64,000 nucleotides of DNA from Sphagnum magellanicum (GCA_021904315.1 CM038919.1:5704001-5768000), one strand, 5' to 3'. Numbered from the stretch's first letter, positions 1 through 12,479 are shown. The notes: a model not told the origin generated them from the sequence alone. Program-made: numbers and translations.

Positions 1-604
1 ATTCCTTTATGATGAAAATTGTAATTAACATAAGGACTTAAATTACTTAAAAGGATTCAAAAGGACATCCATATTATATCCAATTTATTCTTAAATTTTT
101 TTAATAGATTAACATGACATCATTCTAGTTATAATCATATACCAATCCCTTATATAATCATGAAATTATAAATGTAATAAAAATCCAAAATAATCCTTTG
201 TAGTTTTTTTTCCGTTAGACTGTCCTATTGGGTGCCCTGATTGTGAATATGCCCTAATGTTACACAATTCCATTTCTAAATTGTGAGATGCTAAGTTTGT
301 GATTAATAATTGCAAAAATGTTTTGTGCATTTCACTACATATATGAACTACCATACATATTTGAGTTCAAACCATAAAATATTCAATGCAATTATCATGT
401 AGCCTTCTATTAAATTTTCATTGCTTTAAAAAATTGTGTTTATGACATCCTTTTGGGTCCAACGCATTATGCTTTCACCCTATAAGTATTTCACAAAAGG
501 CATTCAATCAATAACTAGTAACTATGTATATTTACATGTTAGGCATGCCTTTTGGTATTCATATCCACATGTTAATGTTATAGGGGGCCTAGATATGGAT
601 AGTA

Positions 605-690
605 AGGTTTAGGGTTTAGGGTTTAAGGCATATCCATAGTTAGGGTTTAAGGCTCATATATGGAACTCATGTTAAGGTTTAAGGTTTAGT
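605..690 (+). repeat. Interstitial telomere-like TTTAGGG motifs
   Basis: Three consecutive TTTAGGG/TTTAAGG units are followed by two more short degenerate clusters. The unit matches the common plant telomere repeat. Too few copies are present for a true telomere, so this is an interstitial or promoter-type telo-box cluster. The surrounding 1-875 region shows no convincing gene. Confidence 0.5.
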
Positions 691-885
691 TTTTATATGT
701 ATGTCTTTTTCCAAGTTTTTTGTGAAGCTCAAACATGTTTTGTCACAAAAATTCATTTGCAAAGTGTTGGCACCTTTGCAACTTTTGGTAATGATTTAAA
801 GCAATCTTAACTTTCAAGAATTTTTAACTTGAGGTATGTTATGTTTGTATTCTAAAAATTATATCCATTGTGATTTCAAGTTTTT

Positions 886-1331
886 ATGTGTCTAACTTCA
901 CTCTTTGCATTGTGTTTATGCACACTCAATTCTTCAAACACTTTTACAACAACTTTCAACGATTTCAATCTTTCAGCTTTTGATGATCTTAATCTTTCAA
1001 TTTTTGAAGACTTCAATCTTTCAACTTTCAATGATCTTGGTCTTTCAACTTTTGATGATCTTGGTCTTTCACCTTTCGTTGATCTCAATCTTTCACCTTT
1101 CATTGATCTTAGTTTTTCAACTCTTGATGATTTCGATCTTTCAACCTTCCAGAACCTTGGTCTTTCAACTTTTGATGATCTTGGTTTTTCAAGTTTCGAC
1201 AATCTCAATCTTTCAACTTTTGACAATTTCGATCTTTCAGTTGTAACTTTTAATGATTTTAATCTTTCAATGTTTAACAATCTCAATTTTGGTCTTTTAC
1301 CTATAGCTTTCAACAAAATTAACTTTGCAAG
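886..1331 (+). CDS. Putative first exon encoding an 8-residue repeat protein
   Basis: I do not recognise this protein. The ORF starts with a hydrophobic, Cys/Leu-rich stretch (MCLTSLFALCLC) that could act as a signal peptide. About twelve copies of an 8-residue repeat follow, of the form TFDDLGLS with Phe, Asp, Leu and Ser at fixed places. The ORF runs into a consensus splice donor (AAG|GTGAGT) just after 1331, so it may be the first exon of a longer gene; no second exon was identified. The DNA under it is a 24-bp tandem repeat, and because 24 is a multiple of three, all frames tend to stay open. A 201-residue Lys/Arg-rich ORF on the other strand is therefore equally open. Coding status is uncertain. 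Confidence 0.3.
951..1290. repeat. 24-bp minisatellite, about 13 diverged copies
   Basis: Tandem units resemble CAACTTTTGATGATCTTGGT plus CTTT. Copies differ mainly at positions that change D/N, L/F and S/T in the plus-strand reading, while the 24-bp spacing is kept almost throughout. One unit near 1240 has 6 extra bases, also in frame. Confidence 0.85.
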
Positions 1332-1339
1332 GTGAGTAT

Positions 1340-2560
1340 TCAATCTTCTCTTTTGAATTTGTTGTAGGTTTTTTGTTTGGTGATGTTTTTCTTCCTTGTT
1401 GCTTTTGGGTTTCTTTATTGTTTTGTCAAAACAATTTGCAATTTGCAAGATTGAAGCTTCCATGCACTTATAATTTGCCAAATTGTAGTTTCAAATAAGC
1501 TTCCATGCACATACAATTGGGAATTGCAGTTTGTAAGTTCATTTTGTTTTGCATTGTCTTGGTTAGGTGTTAGGTCTATGTTCTATACTTGGTATAATGG
1601 TTTAAAAAAATGTATGTTTGGTTGAGTTTGTTGGGGGTTTTGGTGGGGTTGAAGAAAATAATGGAAAAACACCCAATTTAGGTGAAAATATGATTGAATA
1701 TAATTATTTTAGGTATACTTGTAATATTAAAATTGACCAAGTATGAGCATTTTGATTTTGTTTTTGATTTGAATGACTAGGATGTTAAAGTGTGTGGTAG
1801 GATTGAAACTCATTATTACCTTATTGACATGGTTTCACAATGACATTTGCATTAATTTCTTTAAAGGAGGGTTCAACTTGGAGCTTTCAAAAATATATAT
1901 TTTGGAATTTTTCAAGTTGTTAAATTGCCATTTGTACTTATGAATATTTTTCCAATGAATCCAAAGCTATTTTTTCTACATGATTTTTTAAGATTATAAT
2001 TTAATGCATGCCAAAGTTGAATTAATTTGGTTAAGTATCAAGACACGTGAAATTTTTGAAGAAATTAACCCATTTCATTTTTGAATAGAAAATATTCATT
2101 TCAAGTAATAAATTTCAAGTTTTTAAAATCCAACAAGATGATACGCTAGTCAAGGATAATTGTGGGAACATTTCATCTTCAAACATCTAATTCAAAATAT
2201 TGATTTTTGATGTAGTCCTTTCAATGGACAATTTTTTTTAACTTGGTTTTCAATGAATTCTCATGAATAAATATGAGATTGCATAACCACAGTTTTTAGC
2301 TACTTAAATACATATGGATGTCTTAGGAGATATCATTTTTTTCAAAGCATCAAAGTTTGATGGTACTAAAAACATGTGATGTGTTGAATTGTTCATTAGG
2401 TTATTTATCATTGCATCCAAAATACAATCAAAACACAATGCAATCACACCCAAACCTAAAACAAAACTAAAATTAAAATGTTAGTTTCATGTAAATTGTG
2501 ATTCTATGTGATTGAACCATGTTGTCACTATTTGTGTGATGAATTAATCAGGAGGTTACT
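1340..2560. other. No gene seen
   Basis: AT-rich sequence without long ORFs or recognisable repeats. It could be intron following the candidate exon at 886-1331, but no acceptor with a coding continuation was identified. Confidence 0.5.
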
Positions 2561-2589
2561 TACTATTATCTAATGCTCTCATTACGTTT

Positions 2590-3077
2590 ATCAATTTGAC
2601 ATTGGCTTTGGAAACTAAAATGGGACAAGCTACTAATGTTCTTGATGCTTTTGATGTTGAGGTCTTCATCTTTCAAAGTAACTTGCAAATTGAAGTTGTT
2701 AAGGTGATTAAACCTTTTTTGCAATTTTTGAAAGTTTATGATCAGCACCAAGTTCACAATATGCTTGTCATTATGCTTGATGCTTGTTTCAAGTCTTTGC
2801 ACGTTGTGGAGAACTATGTGGGACATGGGGTCGTATTTGTCTTGTTTCTAAGTATGATGCAAATGCAACAATCCCTTTGCTAATGATGGTCTTTGAAGTA
2901 TTAAACCCTATAGTCCAAACATGTGCATCAATAGTTGTTATATCTAATGACTTTATTGAAAAAGACAATAACATCTTTGTTAGTAGCGCATTTATGGAAG
3001 AGTCTTCATGTGCACTTGTTGTTGGGGAACTATCTTTGTTTAGGAGGTTATTCTTGCTACATGTGTTGATCCCCTAG
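2590..3077 (+). pseudogene. hAT-like transposase C-terminal remnant
   Basis: Two overlapping reading frames carry the C-terminal part of a plant hAT-type transposase. The first has the family block HNMLVIMLDACFKSLHVVEN followed by YVGHG. The second continues with VSKYDANATIPLLMMVFEVL. The switch between frames near 2826 shows a frameshift. The N-terminal half and zinc finger are absent here. The same HNML.IMLD block recurs in the element at 43.5-45.3 kb, so both come from related families. Dead fragment; family assignment rests on motif recall, not a search. Confidence 0.6.
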
Positions 3078-3079
3078 CT

Positions 3080-5800
3080 TGATGGCAAATTCATGAAAGT
3101 CAATTCCCAAATGTTGGCTTGCTTGCCCAACAAATCATGTGAATTTCAAGGTCACAACTTGAAACTAAACAAGTGTTCAATCTTGTTAGTGTGTTGATAG
3201 CTTGAAGACATTGCAAGTTACACGTGGAAAATTTTAATATCATTGCCATGGTGAAGAATTGACCTAATGATCCTTGTATGAATTGTTCATGACATAAGGA
3301 TTTGACATTTTGAGAGTTGAAATTTTATTGGTTAACAAAAATTATGATTTAATTGAGGAATCAAATTATTTGAACAATCAAAGCTAGATAGTGATAAGGT
3401 TTGGCAAGGTGAAATCACAAATGTTTTTATTGTTTTTTTGTTATTTTTTAAGATTGCTAGAATTTCAAATTTGAATGAAATTTTGCATTTGAAAGAACTA
3501 ATCTTTGTGTTCATGTAGGTTATAAATGTGAAATTCATCAAAAGCAAGGATGATGACTTTTGGTTGTATGGTGTGAGACTAGGTGCTTTTGTGTTTAGGT
3601 GGGGTGTATGTGGGGTGTGGTTGGGGTAAGAAGCTTGTGCTACATTGGGTACAGTTTTTTAACGAAGTAGGATTCAATTCCCCCACAAATTGTTGGTTTT
3701 GCAGAAATTTCATGCTTCTATAAGGCAAGTGGTGATTGCAAAAATTAAGTTCAAACATCCAAATTTTATCTTTGTTCTTTATACATATCATATAATTAAT
3801 CTGAGTTTAAAAACTAGCAAATCCATATCCACCAGATGAAAAAAATTGCAGATGAATATATATTCATCATTGCAAATACATTGCCAATTTGTTTTATGCA
3901 TATCCTTTTGTTATGCATTTTTTAAAAATATGACATATTGATAACCAGGGCAAAGCCTCAAAACTTCATATCTGGACAACATCAATTATACATACTTGCC
4001 TCATACCTACCAAAATCCAGTTTTGAACCCTATATCAAGACGTGGACAATATGAAAGTTTTTTAAGTACCCAACAAGAAGACCAAGCTAGTATGAAAAGT
4101 TTAAAAAGTACCAAAAATACAAGGACTAGGCCAATATGTTCACAAATCAATACCAGACCGAAACTGCTTTTGATATTGAACCATTTCATGCATTGGTTGG
4201 TCATGCATGTATTTGTAATTTGTGCATGTGCACAAGTGCGTTGCTGTATTTTGTTATATGTGAATTATACTTGCCATTTTTCATATTTGTTTAAATTCGT
4301 TCAATGCATGTAGGGAATTGGCCATTGCTGTTGTGGCTTTATCAAGTTAATACATCACTTGGCTTTGAATGCTTTGTGCACATATTAAGGTCTGGGGTTG
4401 CAGATTATGTCATTTTCTTGAACAATCAGGTGGGTGTTGCATCTGGAACTCCCTGGTCCTCGGGGTGTTACCCTACACATATCAAGTTAATTAGAAACAA
4501 GTTGAACTAACTGCATTGTAATTCTTTTAAGCCCACATGTATTTCCTATGCTTTTTTTACAGCAAACATTTTCCTCTATCCTGGGCACACAATGGGAGAA
4601 ATTTCAAGTTGAATGCAACTTTTGGAATTTAGCATAGTTGTATCCATAACATTAATCTTATGGAATTGTAAATTTTTAGTTTATTACATTATTTTGTTCA
4701 ATGCATTCATCTAGGAGGACCATATTTGGCTTTGAACATAATAATAGGTTTATGTTACACAATCCTAAAATTGGATTCATTGGAATACTATATATCTAAA
4801 CATGAAATTTTGGCAAGAAAACATAAAGCTCTATTAATTTCACATGGTCCCCAAGTTTCACAATATTATGTTGTAAGAGATAACATTATTTATTTTCAAC
4901 ATAAACCAAAATACTAATCAAGGCAACTAGACTGAAAATGAACTACAAAACACAAAAGGAATCCCAAGCTCAAAACATATCTAAGGGCAACAAGGTGACA
5001 AGTGGACCCGTGTGGCACCCATCAAATTGTTGATTAACAAGTGACATACAATGCCTATCTAAAGGTCTAGCATTCTCAAAACATTGTCAAATTCTCCAAT
5101 GCAATAAAACCATAGTGTAGGTATGTCCTAATAATGCCTTAAGTATCTCCCATTCAAAATTCCATACTTGTTGTATTGGCACCTTGCCCCGCAAACCTCT
5201 CACATTCAAACACATATCCAGATGTGATCTATTTTGCATGCCATCCATGACTTGTTTTGGCACCATGCCCTGCAAAACCTTCATGTTCAACCACACAAAC
5301 CCCCACCCAGCTCCCCCATGTATTAATTCTCTACTAAACCTTGAGGAGGGTTAATCCCGAACTTTTTTTTCTAGGTACCCTCTCAATTCATGCTAAAGAA
5401 AACAAAAGGATTATTTGAAAGGTACCAAATTGTTTGTAAAAGTTGTAGCGTTGACTTGGGAGAACAATGCTTCTTCTGCATGGAAACATTGCCTTGCTCC
5501 CAATTGGATATCTGCCACCGCAGCCCCCATGTTTCCGCTGGCTTTGTGGTATGTATTCTTCATGGGTTTGTGGAGAAGAAGAATAAGAAGCCACCTCATT
5601 GCTATGGGGAGTAAAATTGTATGATTTTCCTTTCCGAGAGGCAAAATACCATCCTTCTCGGCTGCAAGTTACTCATTAGAGTGAGTCTAGAAAACTGACA
5701 ATACACCATGTTACAATGGCAGGGGCAGCTGATTGAGCCACCAGTAGCTGTATTGAGAGGTAAACAGAACTAGCCCATTGCAGCTGATTCTGGCACCTAC
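3080..5800. other. No confident gene
   Basis: Short ORFs on both strands lack recognisable domains or consistent splice signals. One plus-strand ORF near 5415-5551 ends at a GTATGT donor, which alone is not enough to call an exon. Confidence 0.4.
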
Positions 5801-5822
5801 CTTTTTTTTCTTAGCAAGCTAC

Positions 5823-7157
5823 CTGCTTTGAAACCACAACCGACCTGACATTAATGCCATTGAACAGGCCATAGTAGGTGCGCCCTCCTGAGACATGATC
5901 CAAATTACTTGGATGGGTTGATGGAGATGTGGCCCATCCTTCACTGATAACATCCTTATTGCTTATAAGGATGTTAAACCAGGGCAATAATAACTTTTGT
6001 AAGGAAATAATAGCAATTGGTGCAAAAACCCCAACATTTCCATACAACAATCATCAGGAATTCTTCCGTAAATTGGTGGGTGGGTGGTTGTGAAATTTGG
6101 ACTTGTCACTCACTTGGCAAGACGTGGATGTGCATTCTTCATGTGGTCTTCAAGTGTCTGGATCTCATAACGCATCCCTCCATTGGTTGTTACAGAGACC
6201 AATGGATCTGGGTTTTGTGGGGGCTCTGGTTCTGGCAAGCAATCAGACAGCCCGACCCTCAAAGAAACTGGCCTTGGCGTCTCAATATGATCTTCATGTA
6301 GGCCAACATTTTTCCACAAGAAAAATCACTCTCCAGGAGATATTATGAAAGCCAATAGCAATTGACCAATTTGGAGGAGATAGCAAATTTGAGAGAGAGA
6401 GAGACACTGTGTGTATGTGTTTGTGTACGCATGTGTGGTTACTCCTGAGACACTGCTTTCATAGCCTTCTTCTGGCCATAGACCCAGCACCCTCTTTAGA
6501 TAGAGTACATTGACAGAAAGACAGAGAAAGACAGTACTTGCAGTCAAGGATTTGAGGAAGTTGGGCATTCATTCACCTAGTCCATAGCCATGCTCTTATT
6601 GGCTAGTACCATGCCATTTTGGACCTTCCAGAGAAAGAGAAAGAAAGAGATGGTGGGAGAGTGAGAATGGCATAGTGCAAAGCAACAATCAAAGAGCACT
6701 GAAAAAACTTGCGGGTTAAAGATTGAGGAATCTTTATATTACACAGTATGAGAATTTAAGAGTTTGAGAAGTCAAACCATTTGTGCAGAGGCGGCAGTGG
6801 CCACCAGGGAGCCTCATCATGTCAAGCTGTGCTTTGGAAAGCTCGAGCTGTGTGCTTAACTCCATACTCTTTTTGGCACAGTCTTTGTGAACTACTATTG
6901 CCTGCTTCATGACCTGAATCAACAAAGCACCAACATAGAATATATAGATCAGGTTCCATCATGTTGGAAAATGGTGTTTTGTCAGAATGAAATCAACCCA
7001 CCCCCAAATGCATAAATCTATAGAAAAAAAGAGACGATTCATGATGACATAGGATTTACCTCTTTGTCAAACTTTGCATAGAATCTTCCATATGTGGAAT
7101 TTGAAGTTTGCCATCGGTCCTGTGCAAATTGGTGCTTCTGCAGATATGATTCAGCCA
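5823..7157 (-). CDS. Tentative multi-exon host gene, function unknown
   Basis: Four minus-strand segments look like exons because coding frame and splice signals agree. Exon 7157-7060 has acceptor GAGCAG and donor GAG|GTAAAT, and encodes a stretch including TYGRFYAKFDKE. Exon 6913 to about 6735 has acceptor GATTCAG in matching phase and encodes KDCAKKSMELSTQLELSKAQ, then an RLPGGHCRLC segment. A segment from about 6319 to 6114 includes NGGMRYEIQTLEDHMKNAHP with donor AA|GTGAGT. Exon 5943-5823 has acceptor TTATCAG in matching phase, includes SGGRTYYGLFNGINVRSVVV, and has donor CAG|GTAGCT. I do not recognise the protein. The second segment may be coiled coil and has a Cys pair (HCRLC). The link between the second and third segments lacks a clear acceptor. 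A short Arg/Glu-rich ORF starting at 8148 on the same strand could be the first exon. It is the best host-gene candidate in the first 10 kb. Confidence 0.35.
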
Positions 7158-7159
7158 CT

Positions 7160-10100
7160 GCTCACCCAAATATGTCACTACCCTATGACATTCAAAGCAA
7201 CCCTAAAGATGGCACATGACTCTACCACATTCTCATGACTTCTTAAGACAAATGCTACCCCAAACTTCTTTCTATTGACAAAAGTTCCTTTAAGCAGCAA
7301 GAAAAATTGGTTGCACCTAAATTCACCTAAATTTATTTTCTTTCAAAAACTTTGATTCCTTGGTGCTTGCAGCCGTTTGTCTTTTAAAAAAATGCAGCCT
7401 GGACAAAAGAAAATTTATCATAATGTATGCATACAGAGCTTTGGCTTTTTCTTCACTTTGAAGGAAACTGACAGAAGATGTAAAAAAGAATGCGTCAGAA
7501 ACAAAGGGTCTGTCTGACCACAAAAGAACTACCCTAAAGAAAACCTTCAAGAGGATCTTTGTTGAACACGCTTATGCTCAGGAAGGAAGAGGAAAAAGGA
7601 GGGATCTACATGATGTGCACCATAGAAGAAACCTATTCAAGAAGGCGGAGACGAAGAAGAAATGCTACAAATAGCACAGACATAAAGCATTACAAAAACC
7701 CAAAAAATGCTGAATCTCTCTGATCAAGGATCTTCGTACCCATAGCCATCATCTGTGATCAAAACAAGTGTGTGTGGTAGGTATCACATGTTGTTGAGTC
7801 CAATGCTGGTCATGTTTGAAGCTCTCCTCCCTTCATTCCTGAGCACCACCAAGTCTTCTTCCTGAATCTCCATCACATTTGCAGTTCTAGAACTGCAAAT
7901 GAGCTGCTAGACACGTTTGAGCCAATGCTTGGATCTGAACTCATCTGAAATTCACGAAACCCATCTGAGTTTGAAGAAAGATGCAGATGATTCTTGGCAG
8001 AAATTCAGCTCCACTGATCCCAAAACTCAGGAATCTGAGAAATTTTCCCCAATCAAAACATGAAGCGTCAGTCAGTCGTTGGGGGATCCATTCCTTTCTG
8101 TCTGCAACTCTTCGTCTTCCAGCCTCCGGCGCTCTTCACGTCCCCCCATTGTGGAACCAGATTCTCTGGAATGCTTTGCTGCTGATTCCAAAGCCTATGG
8201 CAGCCTATTACAGCATCAAGGTCACAGGTGGGCAGATTATATCATCTTCTTGACCACATTATATGACATAATCTTCTGGTGATGATCATATAATCACTTG
8301 GTAATAGGGACCAAAATCTCTGTTGGACATGAAATTTTTTTCTTAAAATTATTGAATCTGCCACCCCTGGCATTAATGTCATGGAGTGGTTTCGCCCTTG
8401 CCCATTACCTTTAGGTAAGGCGCCAAGTGAGCCTATTATGCACCATAGCCCATCCCACCTAAACCTCCGATGAAATCATCGTCACTGGAATTATGTTCAC
8501 CCAATGCCTTACCAAAACGTAATGGCCAGGGACTTGATCATTCCGTAGTACATTTTGAGGTGCTAATTCATAGCAATGCTGATCACAGAAGCCTGTTAAA
8601 GCCTATTTTACAACATATTTTATGGAGTTAAATATTCAATACAAGTCTTCAAAACAATTTAAGGGTTCCAATTCTAACAATCTCATTCATCACAAGACTT
8701 TTGTTCCCAACACCCAGCAGGCAAGCACAAACCTATTTTGGCCCTCTATACTGATGTCTGCAATTGCATACACAAGGTGTGTTGTTACTGAAACATCAAA
8801 ACATTGTTTATATTTTCGAAAGCATACATGCAAAGTCAATGCTTTTTTTACATTTGAGGACTTGCTAGGTTGTCGTATGCAAGAATTGTTAGATCCCTTG
8901 TACATAATTAATGAGCTGGAGTTTATGTTCTTGAGATAAATGAAGGTCCAAAAACAAAATGTAGTTCTTCTTGAGAATGAAATTGGAATATAAAATAGTT
9001 TGTGCAAATGCCAGGAACACATCTCACAATGAAAGACGTAGTTGCTCTTCAAACATCCAGAAAGAATTTTGGTAAAATTTGCTATGGACTTTTTGAGTGT
9101 GCATTTGCTAGTGGGTTATGCTTTCTTTAATCTCTTTCTATTCTTCCAAGAAAGTTCCAAATTCTTTATGAAGGGACTCACACACAAGACCTCACAAGTT
9201 CTCACCAGTGTTGGTTGGATATTGAAAAATGACCTAGATATCCAGCTGGCTCTAGGGCAAGGTATGAATAACCTACCTACCAGGTTATTCAAAAACCCGA
9301 GTAGAGACTCAACCTGCCTACTATGCAGTTTCTCGATACCCAACCAAAACCTATTGGTCTATTGGTCACTTTGATGCAAAGTGATACTCAATTTTTTCCC
9401 TTCCATGCAAAATTTGTAGCTTTCATCCAACCCAGCTATTCCTAAACCATAAACCTTTTTTTCATTTTCTTTTGTGCTCCATTGCAAAAAGCTCTTCTTC
9501 ACTTTCAATGATTGTGGTTACTACTCATATTTGCAAGAGGACATATCATAGATATGGTGGCACTTCTAATTTTGCCTTTTGACCTCAATTCTTTCCTTAA
9601 CAAATCTATAGTGTCTAGATTGAGGAACTTCAATTTTTGTGTGGTGCTTGTGACTTGAATGGAAGTTAGCTAGGATGGACTTTTGTTGGAAATTGTAGAT
9701 TCACCTAAATGAGCTCCACAACATTGGTGTTTTGGATTGATGTGAGCCCTACCGACATGGCCATGGCTAGTAGTCTCAATATTTAAAAATTGGGTTAGGA
9801 ATATGTGAGTGTGGTGAAGTTATTAGGGGGGTTTAACAACTTTGTGTTAGGATAGGGGTTGATGAGTGTGCACAAGGTGTGAGGGGGGGGGGTTTAATTG
9901 TCTGAAATACGATATTAGTTGGGTTAGTTCTTTTCTACAGCAAAGAGTGGATAAACCATAGTTTTGGAACCTTACTGGCGGAAGTAGGGATGAGAAATCT
10001 CTAGAAGGTTGGGGAAAGAAATACAAACACCAGAGTTCATGGTGTGCGACAAAACATTGGTCTAGTATTAGTAGTTGGCAAGTAGCAAGAACGCTGGGAA

Positions 10101-10320
10101 TTTATGTAGTAGGTGAGGGGGTTAGTGAAAGGCCCAATAGAGCTAGAGCAATCTTCAACCCATAGGAGCAAAGGATTGATTCAAATCAGCTTAATGATTA
10201 AATAGACGATGTGACAGTGTGCCAATGATAATAGGAGTTTCATGAGGACTGAAATGTTTATTTAGATTATGAGCGAGTTCAACAAGGAGCTACAAGTACA
10301 TGTCAAGTCCTAAGCTACGC
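7160..10320. other. Gene-poor stretch
   Basis: Contains short ORFs on both strands (for example 8690-9052 minus and 9042-9374 plus) without recognisable domains. The 6.6-8.2 kb part is purine-rich with GA/GT microsatellite near 6390-6430. It may include 5' sequence of the tentative minus-strand gene. Nothing else can be supported. Confidence 0.4.
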
Positions 10321-10326
10321 TTTAGC

Positions 10327-10824
10327 TCATAACTGTAGGAAGTCTAGAATGTGTCGAATGGTACGAACTAGGTAGTCCGCTTTGCTATTAGGAGGTAGTC
10401 GACGAATCGGACCACGCAACCAACGATAGTGTCCAACGCCGGGAACTGAAGACCAAGCGAAGATAGAAGTGTCTTCGGTTTCATAACAACCTTCGCAGAC
10501 AGTTTCGAGTTCGTCACCAGAAGCGGGGTCAACTTGTAATAAGATCACTAGGGTGCGGGAGTTTGGCGAAATACGATAGTACCAAGCTCGAGGGGGTTCA
10601 ACTTCGAGACGAGCGCGCACTTCGCGAGGTTCGGGTTCTTCATCGCGAGGATGCTGCATTAGGGTTAGATCTAAAGATGACTCCGAAGGCGGTTCTGCAT
10701 CCGCTGGTGCGGCTTGGGGCCCGTAGGATGTGACCGTGCGCAACGCCATACTTTCAAGGAAGAGAGGAAAAATCTTCAACAAAATCGAATTGACAATGGA
10801 GATGGGGTGGACTTGTGACATCAA
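10327..10824 (-). CDS. Unrecognised 165-aa ORF, GC-rich
   Basis: I do not recognise this protein. The ORF has a probable internal start at about 10750 (MALRTVTSYG), giving roughly 140 residues. The first third is acidic and proline-rich. The second is compact and rich in aromatic and charged residues, with segments such as RAWYYRISPNSRTLVILLQV and GVGHYRWLRGP, and two nearby cysteines (CEGC). The DNA is visibly richer in G and C (including CG dinucleotides) than its neighbours, which are AT-rich and gene-poor. A 25-bp tandem repeat and a 190-bp tandem duplication follow within 1 kb on the plus-strand right. It could be an accessory ORF of an unidentified mobile element, a recently arrived gene, or a real host gene. 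No frameshift or stop interrupts it. Confidence 0.4.
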   Translation of the reverse strand: MMSQVHPISIVNSILLKIFPLFLESMALRTVTSYGPQAAPADAEPPSESSLDLTLMQHPRDEEPEPREVRARLEVEPPRAWYYRISPNSRTLVILLQVDPASGDELETVCEGCYETEDTSIFAWSSVPGVGHYRWLRGPIRRLPPNSKADYLVRTIRHILDFLQL

Positions 10825-11003
10825 GTTTTGCGGTCATGATTTATAGGCCGAGGAAAGGAAGAGGAGGTGTAAATGATGGCCTAGGACCATGGTAAAATAA
10901 AAATTTAAGGTCAAAGGATAAAAAATAAAATAAAATGAAGGTTCAAATAAGTTGTTCAAGGGGAAGTGGGAATAGGTAGCAAGGAACCTTTTTCTTCTCC
11001 TCC

Positions 11004-11180
11004 CATTGACCACCAAGCAAAGGATCTTCATTGACCACCAAGCATGGGATCCTCCTTTGACCACCAAGCATGGGATCCTTCATTGACCACTAAACAAGGG
11101 ATCTTCATTGACCACCAAGCAAGGGATCTTCATTGACCACCAAGCAAGGGATCTTCTTTGACCACCAAGCATGGGATCCT
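11004..11180. repeat. 25-bp tandem repeat, seven copies
   Basis: Seven near-identical units of the form ATTGACCACCAAGCAAGGGA plus TCTTC. Alternating GGGATCTTC and GGGATCCTC variants suggest expansion by unequal exchange or slippage. Confidence 0.85.
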
Positions 11181-11413
11181 CCCTCCTCCCTTCTCCTTCT
11201 CTTTAAAAGGCGGCTCGGATGATTGGGGGGGTCTCTCTTTGCCTTGGAAAATTTCCTTGAATACTTGTTTCACAAGCTTTTTGAAGGGAATGAGGATGAG
11301 ACTTAGGAGAGGGAAGAAGGAAAGGAGTGGAGGGAAGATCTTGTAGTAGTTTTAAGGAATGGGGGTGAGGAATGATGAGGTTGGAAGGTTAGAATTTAGA
11401 GAAACTTCACAAA

Positions 11414-11785
11414 AAACCTCTCGGGTTTCGTAGTATAACTTCCTAGTTATTTAGCTGCAGAGCCTACGATTTGGTAAGTAGATGCGCATTGTTGCTAGCT
11501 TTCCAGAGAGCTATAGCAAGCTAGATTTGGATAACGTATGTGGGAGAAACAATTCTCCAAGTGACTAGGGGTCTGCAGTCGAGTTGGACCAATTTCCTTT
11601 GCAAAACCCTCTCGGGTTTCGTAGCATAACTTCCTAGTTATTTAGTTGCAGATCTTAATATTTGGTGGGAAGGTGCGCCTAGTGGTTAGCTTTCCAAAAA
11701 GCTAAAGCAAGCGAGATTTGGACAACCTATGTGTTAGAAACAATAGTTCAAAGGCTTGCTGGTTGTAGCCAAGTTTAAGAAGGTG
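11414..11785. repeat. Tandem duplication of about 190 bp
   Basis: The block starting CTCTCGGGTTTCGTAG and containing TTCCTAGTTATTTAG, CTAGCTTTCC and GAGATTTGGA-like words occurs at 11414 and again at about 11603. The second copy has diverged moderately. No ORF is conserved between copies. Confidence 0.7.
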
Positions 11786-12479
11786 TTGAGTCCATAAATG
11801 TTCATTAAAAGGGATGACAATTTGATATAAGGTTCTGGGATTTGGAATGTGTGAATCTAAATAACGAATCTATCAATGTTGAATTGTGAATGATGCTTGG
11901 AAGGCAAAATAATTAACTTCATCTACGAACGTAACCTAATAACTAGACATACATTCGCATTCGTCCTTCATCGGTAGCATTTGTGCTTTCAAGCATAGTC
12001 ACCTTGTAGAACCGGAGGTAGAGGGACAAAAGTTGCCTCACAATTGAATGAAAGTAAACTTGGCCAGCAATTCTTCATATAAGAAAATTACAAAGTCATA
12101 TCCCTTGCTTTCTTTGATGTTTGTGTGTTTTCTTATGTTGTCTCAATGTGTCACAATGTGTTTGTTGCTCAAATTCAGTGTTCTTTCAAAGTTCAATCAA
12201 AGTTGGTAACTCAATACATGACTTTCATTAGAACATGCAAGAAGAAGAAGTGTTTGACAACCTTTGACTCTCTTCCAGAAACTTTGTTTGTGAATTTGTT
12301 CTTGTAAACTTTGTTGTTAGTTTGTTGGCACTTTTGAAGTTCGATCAGAGCTAATAATTCAAGTTATGAACCTTGGTCCTCCATTAGAACCTACAAGAAA
12401 AATTGGACCCTCATTTGTGCTAACCATGTTTTGTAGAAATTAAGAGTCTCCATTGACGCGCTCCTAAGTCCCTTGCTAG

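Noticed and set aside
876..1481. 201-aa Lys/Arg-rich ORF on the minus strand
   Set aside because: It is the complement of a 24-bp repeat whose period keeps all frames open; composition alone explains it, and the plus frame has the better start and splice donor.
8622..9374. Overlapping ORFs of 105-120 aa on both strands
   Set aside because: No domain, no splice support, and similar open lengths on both strands; likely chance.
11004..11180. CRISPR-like array
   Set aside because: Units are contiguous with no unique spacers; this is an ordinary tandem repeat in plant DNA.
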